From: Blepharisma japonicum
Lineage: Eukaryota; Ciliophora; Heterotrichea; Heterotrichida; Blepharismidae
DNA: 64,000 nucleotides
Assembly: GCA_949751835.1 (NCBI GenBank)
Contig: CATKHK010000055.1
Coordinates: forward strand, 186,001 to 250,000
Direction: 5' to 3'
Both the position numbers and the translations under genes were made by a program. Position 1 is the stretch's first letter. Each line of letters begins with the position of its first letter. Below are positions 32,562 to 43,555 of the stretch, piece by piece. A model generated the notes under the pieces. It was not told the origin of the DNA. It worked only from the letters and a program-made list of their open reading frames with translations, and did not search any database.

Positions 32562-34271
32562 ATGAAGAGAAATAGGCAAAATGAGAGCAGACTAAAAGGA
32601 AATTTTTCAGGTGACTCATCAGAAATTAAAAAAGCGCCAATATTAATACCAGTGTATCCTATACGTAGAATTAAAAAGCACACAATAGTCTCTTTAAAGA
32701 AAGGAATCTCTCAAGATCCTGTATCCAAAACAAGCAGGCTTGATATGGATTCTCCAAAATATTATACAAACAAACTAAGAATTCTTAAAACATTTGAAAA
32801 AGAGGATCAAAAGTTGCAAGTCACAGGCCAAGGAAAATTATATTTGCCTCATTCTCTAACTCATGACTATATTTCATCCAGAAAAAATACTTATGAACGA
32901 CTTCATAAAATGAACACAGAACCTCCCAAAGTTCCTAAAATTCTCAATAAAAGCAAACAGAGGAATTATTCAAAAAGTACAAGCCCTATTCAGCCAGAGG
33001 CTTATAAAATTAATTTAATTATGCCAAAATATAAGCTGAATAGAGAAGCGAGAAGGAGAGAAAATTCTAATAAAACCCCTACGCTGCCTCCAATAATGAA
33101 ATCGAAGTCTGATTATTCACCAGCAAGAGCAAATACAGAAGAAGTTAGTAAAAATGAAAATTCATGCATAAATTTCGAGGAAGAGAAACTTGACGCTACT
33201 CCTGAGCCAAGTGACTTGACGAAGTTTGATTCTCCAGCAGCTGTTTGAAGAATAATCGAGTCCCATTCAGGCGAATCCTGGGGCTCTGAGCTTTCTATTA
33301 AATATTCAAGTAGCATTGTTGGCCTATCATCAACCCAAAAAGAGCTATCACGTGAAGAAATGCTAGAAGAGATGCTTTTAACATCATGTGTAGCTAAATA
33401 TCATGAATTCAAATTTAAAATGATTTCAAAAGATCCTCTATATGAAGGTGTTAATGGAGTTATACGAACTTGAAAGGCAGGTGAATGCATTGGAAATGGA
33501 AATTTCGGATGCGTTTTAAAAGCATTTGATAATGAAACTGGAGAATTATTCGCCGTCAAAAGAATTTTTTTTAACCCGGAAAATGCACCGCAAACACATT
33601 TTATAAACGCGTATAAAAACGAAATAAATATTTTGAAAGTTCTTGACCATAAGCATATTGTAAGATATTACGGAAGTGAAACCGTCGTTGACAGCTTTTG
33701 CATTTACTTAGAGTATTTGCCAGGCGGAAGTATTTCAAGCTTATTATACAATGTTGGAGCTCTTCCAGAATCAACTGTGAAGGTCTATACAAAACAAATC
33801 ATAAAAGGTATAATTTATTTGCATGACAACAATGTAATTCATAGAGATATCAAGGGAGCAAATCTATTGCTAGATTCAAGAGGTAAAATAAGATTAAGCG
33901 ATTTTGGATGCTCGGTGAAATACGATAGCAGCGATGAATCAGGCTTGGTTAATTCTTTAAAAGGTAGCTTACCATGAATGGCTCCTGAGGTAGTAAGACA
34001 AAATGGATACGGGAGAAAGGCTGATATTTGAAGCCTTGGATGTGTCTTGATCGAAATGCTTACAGCAAAGCAGCCCTGGCCTCAGATGGAAAATCACGTT
34101 TTATTAATGCTTAAAATTGCAACATCTAATGATATTCCTGAAATACCTCAAGATATATCTGATGATGCCAAAAGTTTTATATCTTTATGCTTACAGCGAG
34201 ATCCTGAGATGCGAAAATCCGCTAAAGAGCTAAGAAATCATCCATTTGTCAGTAAATTATATATAAATTAA
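32562..34271 (+). CDS. STE11-like MAP kinase kinase kinase
   Basis: 569 aa after reading four TGA codons (33246, 33471, 33975, 34029) as Trp. The first 300 residues are basic and disordered. The kinase domain begins at WKAGECIGNGNFGCVLKAF (about residue 304, its first Trp a UGA) and shows AVKRIFF, DHKHIVRYYG, LEYLPGGSISSLL, HRDIKGANLLL, SDFGCS and GSLPWMAPEVV, where GS.PWMAPEV is the STE11/MEKK signature. DIWSLGCVLIEM (UGA Trp) and QPWPQ follow. An N-terminal regulatory region with C-terminal kinase is the usual MAPKKK design. Trp in PWMAPEV and DIWS are nearly invariant, strong support for UGA=Trp. Confidence 0.93.
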
Positions 34272-34645
34272 ATTAATTTAATGGGATTTCTCAAGTACAT
34301 TAACACATTTTAGCATGTTTATTTTTAAAATTATTACAGAAACTGATTAGTATTTAATAAGATTTAACAAATATTTGTCTGCTTTAAATTTTTTAATTTT
34401 CTATAATACCTTCATTAGTAATAGTTAATTATTGGATACACAAATTGTATCTTCATTTAAATTTAATTATTTTTATTATAATCATACAGAATTATTACAA
34501 ATAATATTAAAAAATATTTTTAGATTATAATGCATAATTTGCTTTTATCTAAATAGTAAGATTATTTCGAATTTATTATTTTTAAATAAAAAGTAAAATT
34601 CAGTTTTTCTAAGTTCAGCTATAGCAGAAATACGCTAAAAATAAA
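34272..34645. other. Intergenic region, AT-rich
   Basis: About 375 bp of very AT-rich DNA between two plus-strand kinase genes; nothing else seen. Confidence 0.4.
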
Positions 34646-36052
34646 ATGGAGTCAATCCGCGTGAGCCATGGTGACTTTGTTGTCGAAAGAGGTGGAAAAC
34701 TACGAGACACTTATAGAATTGGTTCAAAATTAGGCGATGGTGCATTTGGAAGTGTCAGAAAAATCACTCACAGAGTAACAGGAGAAGCTCGTGCTGTGAA
34801 AACAATTCACAAAAAAACTCTTCGCAGCGAAGAAGAGCGTCAAACATTTTTCAATGAAGTTTCAGTTCTCAGAGCTTTAGATCACCCCAATGTCCTGAAA
34901 CTTTATGAGTTTTACCAAGATGAAAAGAATTACTATTTAATTACTGAATTATGCTCTGGAGGAGAGCTATTCGACCGAATCATAAACAACGGCTCATTTT
35001 CAGAAGCAGTAGCCGCTGAATATATGAGACAAATTTTGTCTGTGCTTGCATACTGCCATGATCGAAATATTGTTCATAGAGATCTTAAGCCAGAAAACTT
35101 TTTGCTAGACACTCCCGAGCCAGACGCAAATTTAAAAGTTATTGATTTTGGGACAGCACAGTTTTTCACCCCAGGAGTCCAGCTAACTCAGAAGTTTGGG
35201 ACTCCTTATTATATAGCGCCAGAAGTCTTGAGAAAATCTTATGATGAAAGATGCGATATTTGGAGTGCTGGGGTGAATATGTATATATTCTTGTGTGGGT
35301 ATCCTCCATTTGGTGGGAATACTGATGAACAAATTTTAAGAAGAGTTTCATCTGGAAGGTACAGCTACCCAAGTCCTGAATGGGATAATATCAGCTTTGA
35401 AGCAAAAGATTTGATATCGAAAATGCTCACTTTTGAGCCACAAAGAAGATGCACAGCAAGAGAAGCTTTGAATCACCCCTGGATGCACAATGCAAGCAGA
35501 ACCCCAATCAATCCAGCTGCTGCAAGAAACATTTTTACTAATCTGCAATCATTTAGGGCTGAAAGAGCTTTACAAAAGGCAACGTTTTCCTTTATGGCAA
35601 GCCAATTATCAACAAAGCAAGAACAAGAAGAAATGCTGACCTTATTTAAATCACTTGATACTGATAATAGTGGAACACTTTCAAGAAATGAGCTTATTGA
35701 GGGATTTAGAATTTTATATGGAAACCAAATAGAAGATATTGAAGGAGAAGCAGCAAGAATTATGGGCCAAGTCGACATTGATAAATCAGGAGAAATCGAT
35801 TATAATGAATTCATAGCAGCCACTCTAAATAGAACTAGATTGCTTTGCAGAGAAAAACTAGAAACTGCTTTTAGAGCTTTTGATTTAGATGGAAATGGAA
35901 CTATTTCAGCTGAAGAGCTTAAAGGAGTGCTTGGAAAGCATCATTCTTATAAAGAAGAAGTATGACAACAAATTATTAACGAAGTAGATCTAAATGGTGA
36001 CGGTGTAATCGATTTTAGAGAATTCACTGAAATGATGCTTAAGAGAACTTAA
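34646..36052 (+). CDS. CDPK: Calcium-dependent protein kinase (CDPK)
   Basis: 468 aa reading TGA at 35963 as Trp. Kinase domain about 24-285 (LGDGAFGSVRK, AVKTIHK, HRDLKPENFLL, DFGTAQF, GTPYYIAPEVL), then the autoinhibitory junction (about 290-335, LQKATFSFMASQL) and four EF hands with complete loops: DTDNSGTLSRNE, DIDKSGEIDYNE, DLDGNGTISAEE and DLNGDGVIDFRE. All four loops keep the acidic residues at positions 1, 3 and 12. The UGA Trp in EEVWQQIINEVD sits where CDPKs carry a conserved Trp. A frame ending at this TGA would lose the last EF hand. Acts as a Ca2+ sensor-effector, in ciliates plausibly in motility or secretion. Confidence 0.96.
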
Positions 36053-36128
36053 AAGATAATTATTTAGATATATAAATTTGTTTTATTGGATTTTAAAATT
36101 AAATTCTTTATTGATAAGCGATTAAGTA

Positions 36129-38086
36129 TTAAAGCTTAGGTCTTAAATATTTTTGAATACCTGGGTATACGCTCGATTTATTAATTGGATTCAAGTGCTT
36201 AGCTGCGAAAAGCATGCTCTCATACACATTTCCATCCCTCTTTCCAAGCACAGAGCACAACATTTCGTCAGGCTTTTCAAACGCTTCGATTAGTCCAATT
36301 GCATTGTCTCTTGTTTTATCAAAAGCCTCCAATAAAATATCTTTCATCTTATCAATCACATTAGGGCTGGCTCCCAAATTAATCAAAATTCCTGCATACT
36401 TATCCAGCTCAGTTATCGCATAAATTTGTCTTAAATATTCTACTGCTTGTTTTATATTTGGGTCACTTATTAAAGAAAGCCCTTTAATAAAATCTTCATG
36501 CACAGATGTATAGAAAAATGTTTCTGCTGCTTCTATGCCTTCAATCTGCAATATTTCTGTCCATATTTTTTCTTTTTTCATTCCACTTTTCAAAAATTGA
36601 GCTTCTCTCTTTGCTAGATTATTTAGGCTCACATAAGAAATTGCTTGGAAGCAAGCTTGATGGAAGGTTGGGCTAGCAGGATTTTGGTCACCAGACAAGT
36701 GAGGAATAGGATTTGCTAAAAAGACATATTTGTCAGGGACTGGCTCACCTTTATGAATTTTTTTGATAATATTGGTCATATATCTTGCTGATTGGAGGAT
36801 GAGAATACTGTTGTCTCCATCATATGTAGCAGATGGGAGATAAGAAGCATATAAATGAGGGATACCTGAGTACATAGAATAGCCATGACCTCCACAACAT
36901 CTTCTACAGACTTCAATGCATTCTATAGCAGAGGCTGTGATAAATCCTTTGCATAACGAACTTAGAGCATGCAGTTCCCCTAATAAAGATCCATCCATAC
37001 TCTTCATTCTTCTTTCAGATTCGTTATATTTTTCTGTTAGTACGGCTCTAACAAACACAATAGCATAGATTTTGGCTAGAACTGTAAATAATTTTGATCT
37101 TTGGATTTGGTAATCTAATAGCTTACGCTCTCTTTGAGGGTTTTCAGGGTCTGGAAATTGTTCTCTGACGAGAGAATATCTTATAGCAATAGTTGCTGCA
37201 ATTGTTGGATAATGCCAGGCATCTCTTGATAAGTTAACTCTTGCTCTTACAAGCGATGAATATAAGACTTTTAGTGCATTTGGGTCTAAAATTTCATATT
37301 CTCCTTTTTCATTAATTCTGGCGAACCTAGTTAGCATTACGCTTTTTGGCACTCTGTAGTTATCAAACCTTAAAAATCCATTATCAGCGCAAGGATTTCC
37401 CATTTTAGGGCCTATATCTCCAACTGTAATCCCAGGCAAAGGTTCATGTGTTACCATATCTCTAATAGGCACAAAAAAGGTATGTGGTCCCATATCTTGC
37501 TGGTTCATTATAAGTTAGCCACAACAAGTGCATGAGAACAACTGACACCTAAGCCGCCTATCCACCACTTATGTGAAGTTACTGTGGGACTATTCATGAT
37601 AAATTCATCTCTTTGGCTATCATAAATTGCTTGAGTTTCGATCCCCCTCACATTTGAACCGTGGCCAAGTTCTGTTTGTGCGTAACACCCAATAATTTCT
37701 AAATTGTCTAATTTTTCTTTGTATTGAGCTTTTTGCTCTTCGCTTGCTTGAAGATTGAAGGCTGGCATGAAGAAATCATATTGAAGAACAGCTGCTGTGA
37801 TTTCAGGGAAAAAACCCATGACCATTCTTCTTTCAGACTCTGTGCAGTTTTCTTTTTGGAAAATAGCTCTCATTGCTAAGCCTTGGCGAATTCCTCTGTT
37901 AAGAGCATCCTCTCTTGTGTCATGATACCGTTCCAAAGTGTAGTTTAAGTCTGGGATTTTTAAAATTTTATCTTTAAGTTCTCTTATTCGTTCGAATGAG
38001 ACGTCAGGGAGGATTTGGGCATATAAAAATCTTGTAAGATTTTCCACACAAAATGTTACCTTTTTCCTCTCCTCTTCAAGTCCCAT
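36129..38086 (-). CDS. ACOX: Acyl-CoA oxidase (peroxisomal), with one apparent -1 frame break
   Basis: ATG at 38086 and TAA at 36129; about 650 aa if the two overlapping frames are one gene. The N-terminal half carries ACOX motifs YAQTELGHGSNVRGIETQA and WWIGGLG; the C-terminal half has PLPGITVGDIGPKMG, RYSLVREQF and RCCGGHGYS. Near 37506-37516 the first frame meets TAA just after ALVVANL while the second opens with MNQQDMGPH. Aligned from memory with ACOX1 (HAIVLAQLITKGKCYGLH), the two halves would join with no gap if one base were added, so this looks like a single-base indel (assembly error, allele or real frameshift) and not an intron. The C-terminus YLRPKL resembles a weak PTS1 peroxisome signal. 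First step of peroxisomal beta-oxidation. Confidence 0.88.
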
Positions 38087-38378
38087 TTTTATTACACAAA
38101 AAGATTGATTTGGTTAATAAGGCGTTACGGTTTATAAGTTTGTTTTATTATTAAATTTAAAATAAAAAGCATCTCAAGATATTCAAGAAGAGATGAAGGA
38201 CACTGATTTATATTGCAAAATGCGACAAATTTTCATTGAGGTAAAAAGGATACCTTTCAAATAATTCTAATTAATTCAAGAGATATTAGTTTAGAAATAT
38301 GGCCAATTAATGCGTTAAATTAAAGAATTGAATATTCTAATAGACAATTAATATTCCTCTACGAATGAAATTATCAAT

Positions 38379-40184
38379 TTAAAGCTCGTTGGCCCAATTT
38401 GCTTTATTTTTCTTAAGATTTTCTATAGCATTTTCCGTAACCTTTTTCAAAAGCAAGGCTAGAGTATTAAAAGTTGGCTCAATAATAAAGCTAATAAATT
38501 CAATTTGTGACTTCGGTATGTTCACCGTATACCGATCACACAAATTACTTATAGGCAGATTAAGTTCTCTTTCTTTGTCTCCTTGAATATAAAACTCTTG
38601 AACTATTAGCTGTGTCCATAATTTGCATAACTCCCAAGGTCTACAAGGGTTTCCTAAATCTGAGCTATGCATCATCATTTCCATAGTCAAAAGTCTGTCT
38701 ACATCATCTTTTATAGGAGAATCTATTGAGAATCTTGTCTTACACTTTGCAATATCACTAAAATGCCTTGACATGTCCGTTGCCAATACCATTGATATTA
38801 TTTTGGATCTTAATGATTTTCTTTCTTCAATGGTTAGGCTATAAAAAATATTTTTGTCTGGCTCTTGTGCATATTTAAAAGCAGATGCTATATGATGGTT
38901 TTCAAGAACACTTTTATCATTATACAAAATTGCGAGCGGATCTTGAGTATTAATTAGAAAATTGTTATTTACACCTGGATGCTCAAAATCGTGAATCGCT
39001 GCACTTATGTAACAAGCTGCAATTTCCATATAGTTTAAATTACAAGTTGTTCTCCCTCCACAAGTTGTTAATAAAAAATTAAAAAATTGAGTAACATCTG
39101 CTGCATGCGTTGCGTTATGATAAGAGTTATCAATATGATATCCTTCTTGAATTGCATCAATAAACATTGTCAAGCTTTGGGGTGATATATTTGTTAAGCC
39201 AAACAATTGATTTTCAGAAAATAAGAAAAGGATCATTGAGGTCAGATCCTTTCCATTTGTTGCACGCTTTAAATTAAAAATATCAAAATCAAGCTCATTC
39301 ACTTTTTCACAGCATTTCGAAATCGTAGTAGAAATTATAAAAGATAAAGAGTCCTCCCCATAGTTAAATACTGAGCCTCCATTATCTTGAGTTTCTATAG
39401 AAGGCCTCATTGGGTTAACCTTTGGATTTTTACCAAATTTCCTAGGCCATTCTGTTGGTCTTAATTTATCAGCTTCTGTAGTTGCATCAAGCCCAAAATC
39501 TTCTGCCTTGGCTCTTACTATTGACTCTAAGCATAGTTGAAGGGTTTCTTTTAATGGATAATTCTTGTTGCATAAAAATGAATTTGTGATTGTTTCAAGA
39601 ATATCAATAACTTTTTCTGTGTGAGTTGTCGAAACTTTGCGTGTAAGAATTCTTCTAGTTTTGAATTGGATAAAAATTGTATTCAATTCAAACAGTCGGC
39701 GGTTAATTAAAATAATCCTCAAGATGAACAGTAGAGATTTTAGCCTCCATGAATCACCAAATTTCAACTCTGGATCATTTATTTGAAAGCAAATAATCAA
39801 AATTGAGATTATGATCAATATCATATCAAGCCAATTTGAGAGATGTTTTCCCTGGGAAATTATTGTAAAGCATAAAGTTTCAACTACAAAAAAAGCAAGC
39901 AGACCAAGCTCGATTGCTAATAATGGTTCTTTAGCATCATCTAAATCTTTTTCAAATGTAATTAACGCTGTTGCAATTGATGCATAACTTATAATCAGGA
40001 CTGAAATGATCAGCTGTATGAGTGAATTGTTTAGGCATTTCATGATTTTTTTCTTATATTTTGACAAAACTGCAGCATCAGTTAAGTCGCTAATTTCTGT
40101 GCCAGTCATATTTGGAGTAGTGTCTTGCTGTGACGGAAGCATTGATGAAATTGACTCGAAGTTTCCAATAACCCTTTTGATCAT
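38379..40184 (-). CDS. Voltage-sensor-like membrane domain fused to cyclic-nucleotide phosphodiesterase
   Basis: 601 aa, intronless, no TGA. Residues about 50-175 form four membrane helices with voltage-sensor features: S2-like AFFVVETLCF, S3-like NWLDMILIIISI and S4-like WRLKSLLFILRIILINRR, with basic residues on a hydrophobic helix. Residues about 255-590 are a class I PDE catalytic domain: YHNATHAADVTQF (about 354, metal-binding His), AAIHDFEHPGVNN (second metal His/Asp), TDMSRHF and MMMHSSDLGNPCRPW. All metal ligands appear present. It should hydrolyse cAMP or cGMP at a membrane, possibly tuned by membrane potential. The PKG in this window is a possible downstream partner. Substrate preference cannot be read from sequence. 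Confidence 0.88.
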   Translation of the reverse strand: MIKRVIGNFESISSMLPSQQDTTPNMTGTEISDLTDAAVLSKYKKKIMKCLNNSLIQLIISVLIISYASIATALITFEKDLDDAKEPLLAIELGLLAFFVVETLCFTIISQGKHLSNWLDMILIIISILIICFQINDPELKFGDSWRLKSLLFILRIILINRRLFELNTIFIQFKTRRILTRKVSTTHTEKVIDILETITNSFLCNKNYPLKETLQLCLESIVRAKAEDFGLDATTEADKLRPTEWPRKFGKNPKVNPMRPSIETQDNGGSVFNYGEDSLSFIISTTISKCCEKVNELDFDIFNLKRATNGKDLTSMILFLFSENQLFGLTNISPQSLTMFIDAIQEGYHIDNSYHNATHAADVTQFFNFLLTTCGGRTTCNLNYMEIAACYISAAIHDFEHPGVNNNFLINTQDPLAILYNDKSVLENHHIASAFKYAQEPDKNIFYSLTIEERKSLRSKIISMVLATDMSRHFSDIAKCKTRFSIDSPIKDDVDRLLTMEMMMHSSDLGNPCRPWELCKLWTQLIVQEFYIQGDKERELNLPISNLCDRYTVNIPKSQIEFISFIIEPTFNTLALLLKKVTENAIENLKKNKANWANEL

Positions 40185-40500
40185 TTAAATTATCCCAAAA
40201 TGAGAGGCGATTATAATTAATAGCAACAAGTTTGCAAATTAAATATTTTTATTTAAGCTAAGAAATAGTATTTAATTTTAGATTTTCTTAAAATTTCAAA
40301 TTATAAATAGTAATTTTTCAGTAACTAGGCTTCTCATATTCATGAAATGAGATAAAATTTATTCGATTAAGATTATATTAGATTTTGTTTATAATTTCCA
40401 CAATAAGAATTTAAATCTTGATCCTGAGCAATTAATCGCCTTTTTCATTTCATTAAAGCAAGTATTATATTACTCCTACAATCCATATTTAGAAGTTGAA
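40185..40500. other. Intergenic region upstream of the PDE gene
   Basis: AT-rich, no supported frame. The short plus-strand frame at 40496-40732 overlaps the decayed Rab-like gene on the other strand and is not considered real. Confidence 0.4.
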
Positions 40501-40559
40501 ATGTGATTATAGCTATAGGTTTATTATTATAAGGCTAGTAGCATTTTCATTTTCTTGCA

Positions 40560-41155
40560 CTTCATGGTTTTTAATCAATTTTTTCTCTGCGGCAGGCTAT
40601 TTATCCTTTCCATCTTTCTATCTTTCCATCTCTCATAAAGGATTTTGTGAAATTCAAAAGTTTCTTCCACTACTGAAGTTTTTAAGTCCTCCTAATTCTT
40701 ATCTTTTCAGCAAACTTTCTAGCTTTATCTGAGGCTACTTATCTAGGTATTTAAACCCAAATACATAAAAGCTTATACTCAAATATTTGCCGTATTTCGA
40801 TAATTCAATATTCACAATTATAAAATGTGTTTTCCTCTATATCACAAACTAATAAAAATTAATTGGCTCTTCTGTAAAAATTTCTGGCGAAGCTTATAAC
40901 ACTTTTCTGTCCTGCTATGTCCCAAATTGTATTTTTAATGGATGACCATCTACTTATAAATCGTTTCTCAAATTTTATGCTGATTGTTATGTGAGTTCCT
41001 CTTGGTTAATATTTTCATTGAATCTAAGTAAGAATCATGATTTGGATACTCTGCATCATCAGCAATGATAACTCGAAATAATATTTCTTCTCCATACTTA
41101 TAAAGCAATATCGCTTTACCTAAGTTTATTTAAAACAAAAATATTGGTCTCATAA
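40560..41155 (-). pseudogene. Decayed Rab-family small GTPase gene
   Basis: No single frame spans this stretch, but Rab landmarks appear in order on the minus strand in different frames. LGKAILLYKYG near 41105-41120 recalls the end of the P-loop and helix 1. IWDIAGQKSVISFARNFYRR at about 40872-40930 is the switch II region (family IWDTAGQERF...YYRGA). LVCDIEENTFYN at about 40817-40851 matches the LVYDIT..ESF strand. VASDKARKFAEK at about 40703-40738 matches the helix before the SAK motif. The first P-loop residues and the NKxD motif are not recognisable, and at least three frame changes plus in-frame TAA/TAG codons interrupt it. Spacing between motifs also deviates. Read as a host-gene duplicate that has decayed. 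Confidence 0.6.
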
Positions 41156-41501
41156 AAATTTCGAAACTTATTTCAATGACTGGCTTATTATATAAAGAAT
41201 ATAGCCCTTTTCACCTTTTTGGTGTAATGATATAATGCATTAAGAAGTAGACTAGTGATCTAAGAAGTTAAAAAAGCAATAATAAATGCTCTTTTTTTGA
41301 TGATTACTTGCAAGTTGTGTTGAATAAAAAATATTTTCAATTTTTTCGTGATTGCCATAAAAATGACTTTTTTATCGCTCTGTAGTTAAATTTTAATTTT
41401 ACTTTTTAAGGTATTGATTTTAACGATCTAAAAGGGTTCTCGTATTATATTAATTATGCTTGTATATTATTTAAATTTTAAAGTTATTAAAAAGTTGCAA
41501 A
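41156..41501. other. Intergenic region, AT-rich
   Basis: About 345 bp between the decayed Rab-like gene and the next plus-strand gene. Nothing else supported. Confidence 0.4.
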
Positions 41502-42467
41502 ATGTCTTATACGTTTACGCCGAGACAAAAATTTACTCCCAAAATGATTTCTCGGATCGGAAAAAATAGTGCAGATAGATTTATGATTTTAGGACAAAGA
41601 GAAGAAATTGTCGGCGGAAAATCTCGCCAAAAAAAGTTTCGCTTTGCCCCAGATGAAGATGAGGATCTTAAAGAATCTCTCATGATAAATGAACTCATTA
41701 AAAAAGAAGAAATGACTCATGATGTAAGTGAAGATAATTCCCCAAAGGTTCAGAAATTATCTCCAGCTTTTCGAGCGCAAACCCGTGAAGACTATTATCG
41801 GCATGTTTCGGGTAAAAATTGTGCTCCTCCATGTGGCCATTACAATCCAAGCTTTGAAATTACCCAAAAACATATACAATCCCCAAAATTAAAGAAAACT
41901 AAAATTGAGATAAGGCAAGCTACAACTGCCCAAAAGCAATTTAGACACAAAATTAAAAAGGAAAAAAATTTTAGCAATAGTCATCTACAATCTGCAATTC
42001 CATTTAATAAGCAATTAAAGAGAGGATCTTTTCATAATAACTCTGTAAATGAACAAAGGTTTATTCAGCAAAATTTATCTCCAGAAATATGCACGAAGTT
42101 TAAAAAAGTAACGGTGCCAGATTTATCGAAGCAGCTTTCAAGGAAAGAGTTTTATAGAGTTTCTGATTGCGCGCCAGAGTATAAGCCAAATAAAGAGCCT
42201 TTTTTGAAAAAACTTATTAAATCTTTTTCATTAGATAAATCAATTGGAAGAAAGAATGAAAACTTAAAGCATATTCCAGATCCTTATGATATTAATTACA
42301 GCTTAGTAACACAAAGGCAACTTAATTTGGATTTTTCAAAATTTTCAGGTAGGGAGAAGTATTCTAATTGTCCACTGCCATCATTTATGCAAGGAGTTAA
42401 TAGTCGAATTTCTTTAGAAGCATCAAGTAATTTAATTTCTTCAAGATATTCAAATTGGGAACTTTAG
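41502..42467 (+). CDS. Basic protein of unknown function with a PxGHYNP motif
   Basis: 321 aa, intronless, ATG 41502 (MSYTFTPRQKF) to TAG at 42465-42467. Highly basic and Ser/Gln/Asn-rich, probably disordered. One recognisable motif, CAPPCGHYNPSF (about residues 108-119), resembles the PGPGxYxP repeats (SHIPPO type) of cytoskeletal and axonemal proteins in protists, but it occurs once. No membrane segment and no catalytic motif. Balanced codon use and a long stop-free frame support it as real. Converges on the RING gene (167 bp between stops). Function not assigned. Confidence 0.72.
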   Translation: MSYTFTPRQKFTPKMISRIGKNSADRFMILGQREEIVGGKSRQKKFRFAPDEDEDLKESLMINELIKKEEMTHDVSEDNSPKVQKLSPAFRAQTREDYYRHVSGKNCAPPCGHYNPSFEITQKHIQSPKLKKTKIEIRQATTAQKQFRHKIKKEKNFSNSHLQSAIPFNKQLKRGSFHNNSVNEQRFIQQNLSPEICTKFKKVTVPDLSKQLSRKEFYRVSDCAPEYKPNKEPFLKKLIKSFSLDKSIGRKNENLKHIPDPYDINYSLVTQRQLNLDFSKFSGREKYSNCPLPSFMQGVNSRISLEASSNLISSRYSNWEL

Positions 42468-42634
42468 GGCAGAACGAACTTATTATGAATTTTAAATTAT
42501 AGCCATAATCATTAATATAATTTAAGAAGTTTTAAGCTGCCAATAATGAATATTAAATATTCTTTTGCAATTTCTTTATACAGAAGTATTTAAAACCATA
42601 TTTATGTGCTATATTGTTGATTTAGATTAAATCC

Positions 42635-43501
42635 TTATTCACCGTAATAGCTAAAGCTATTCTCGAATATTAAATAGCCACAATTTATTGATTCCAGGTA
42701 ATTAATTGGCTCAAGATCTTTCTTAATGTACTTATCCTTGTCAATATAATGATGTTGGACTGCAACTTCAAAACTGCTATTCTTGTAACCTAGTTTGGCA
42801 GCTAAGCTTAAGGATGGAAAAGATTCAAACATTTTTTTATATTTTTTTTGGCTTTCAATGGCTACTTTTAAGTACTGCTGCAGCGACTGATTAATGCTAT
42901 CTAAAATCTTAAAATTTGATAATTTAGCTAGTTCACTTGAACATTTTGATGCCTTGATGTTTATTTCTTCTATCATTCTGTCTTTAATTTGAGTAAGCTT
43001 TTCAATTTTTATGTTGAAATGATTATTCTGTTCTTTGATGTCTAGGATATCTTTTTGTGCTATCTGTATTTCTTTAATTTCATTTTCTATTGCTTTACTA
43101 TTTTCAATAATCAGAGCATTTTTTTTCTCTTCTATTTCTTTAGCTCTCTCATCACTGAGCAAAAATCAATCATGTGTTCTGTGCTCATATAATGAATCTA
43201 ATGATAGAACCACATCATGATCAGCACAATACCCAATTTTTTTTGATTTTATTCCTTCAAAGTTATCATCATTAGTCAATATTTCAATCAAAGAAAAATT
43301 TTTTGAAGGTGCATCATTATTCTTTCTGCAGACAGGGCACTGGTATAGTCACTTTGAATTATAAGATGAGTAATCAGAACATTTATCTGTGCAGTTCTTG
43401 CAAAATGTGTGCCCGCAACTTAATACATAAGGAATAGTAGTCAAATTGTAGCTCATTTGGCAAATTGTACAGAATGTTCCATAATCCTTCACTTTCTCCA
43501 T
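42635..43501 (-). CDS. RING-finger protein with C-terminal coiled coil (TRIM-like layout)
   Basis: ATG at 43501 to TAA at 42635, 288 aa, reading two TGA codons as Trp (SKWLYQ and HDWFLL). RING finger of C3HC4 type: FCTICQMSYN (Cys pair 1), LSCGHTFCKNC (Cys, His, Cys pair), then YQCPVCRKNN. A B-box-like CADHDVVLSLDSLYEHRTHD follows (about residues 95-114), then a coiled coil (about 125-200). RING, B-box-like finger, coiled coil is the TRIM arrangement, predicting an E3 ubiquitin ligase that oligomerises. Without UGA=Trp only the coiled coil would be seen. Its ATG is 54 bp from the divergent propeller-like gene. Confidence 0.85.
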
Positions 43502-43555
43502 TTTTATTTTATAGATGTGCACTAAAGATAGGCAAAAAAGCTTTATTTTAATAAT

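Noticed and set aside
37496-37525. 23- or 26-nt intron to explain the acyl-CoA oxidase frame break
   Set aside because: GT..AG pairs of those lengths exist, but every other intron here is 15-16 nt, and removing them would delete residues that align without gap to ACOX1.
40496-40732. Plus-strand frame of 78 codons
   Set aside because: Phe/Ser-rich, no family, and antisense to recognisable remnants of the decayed Rab-like gene.
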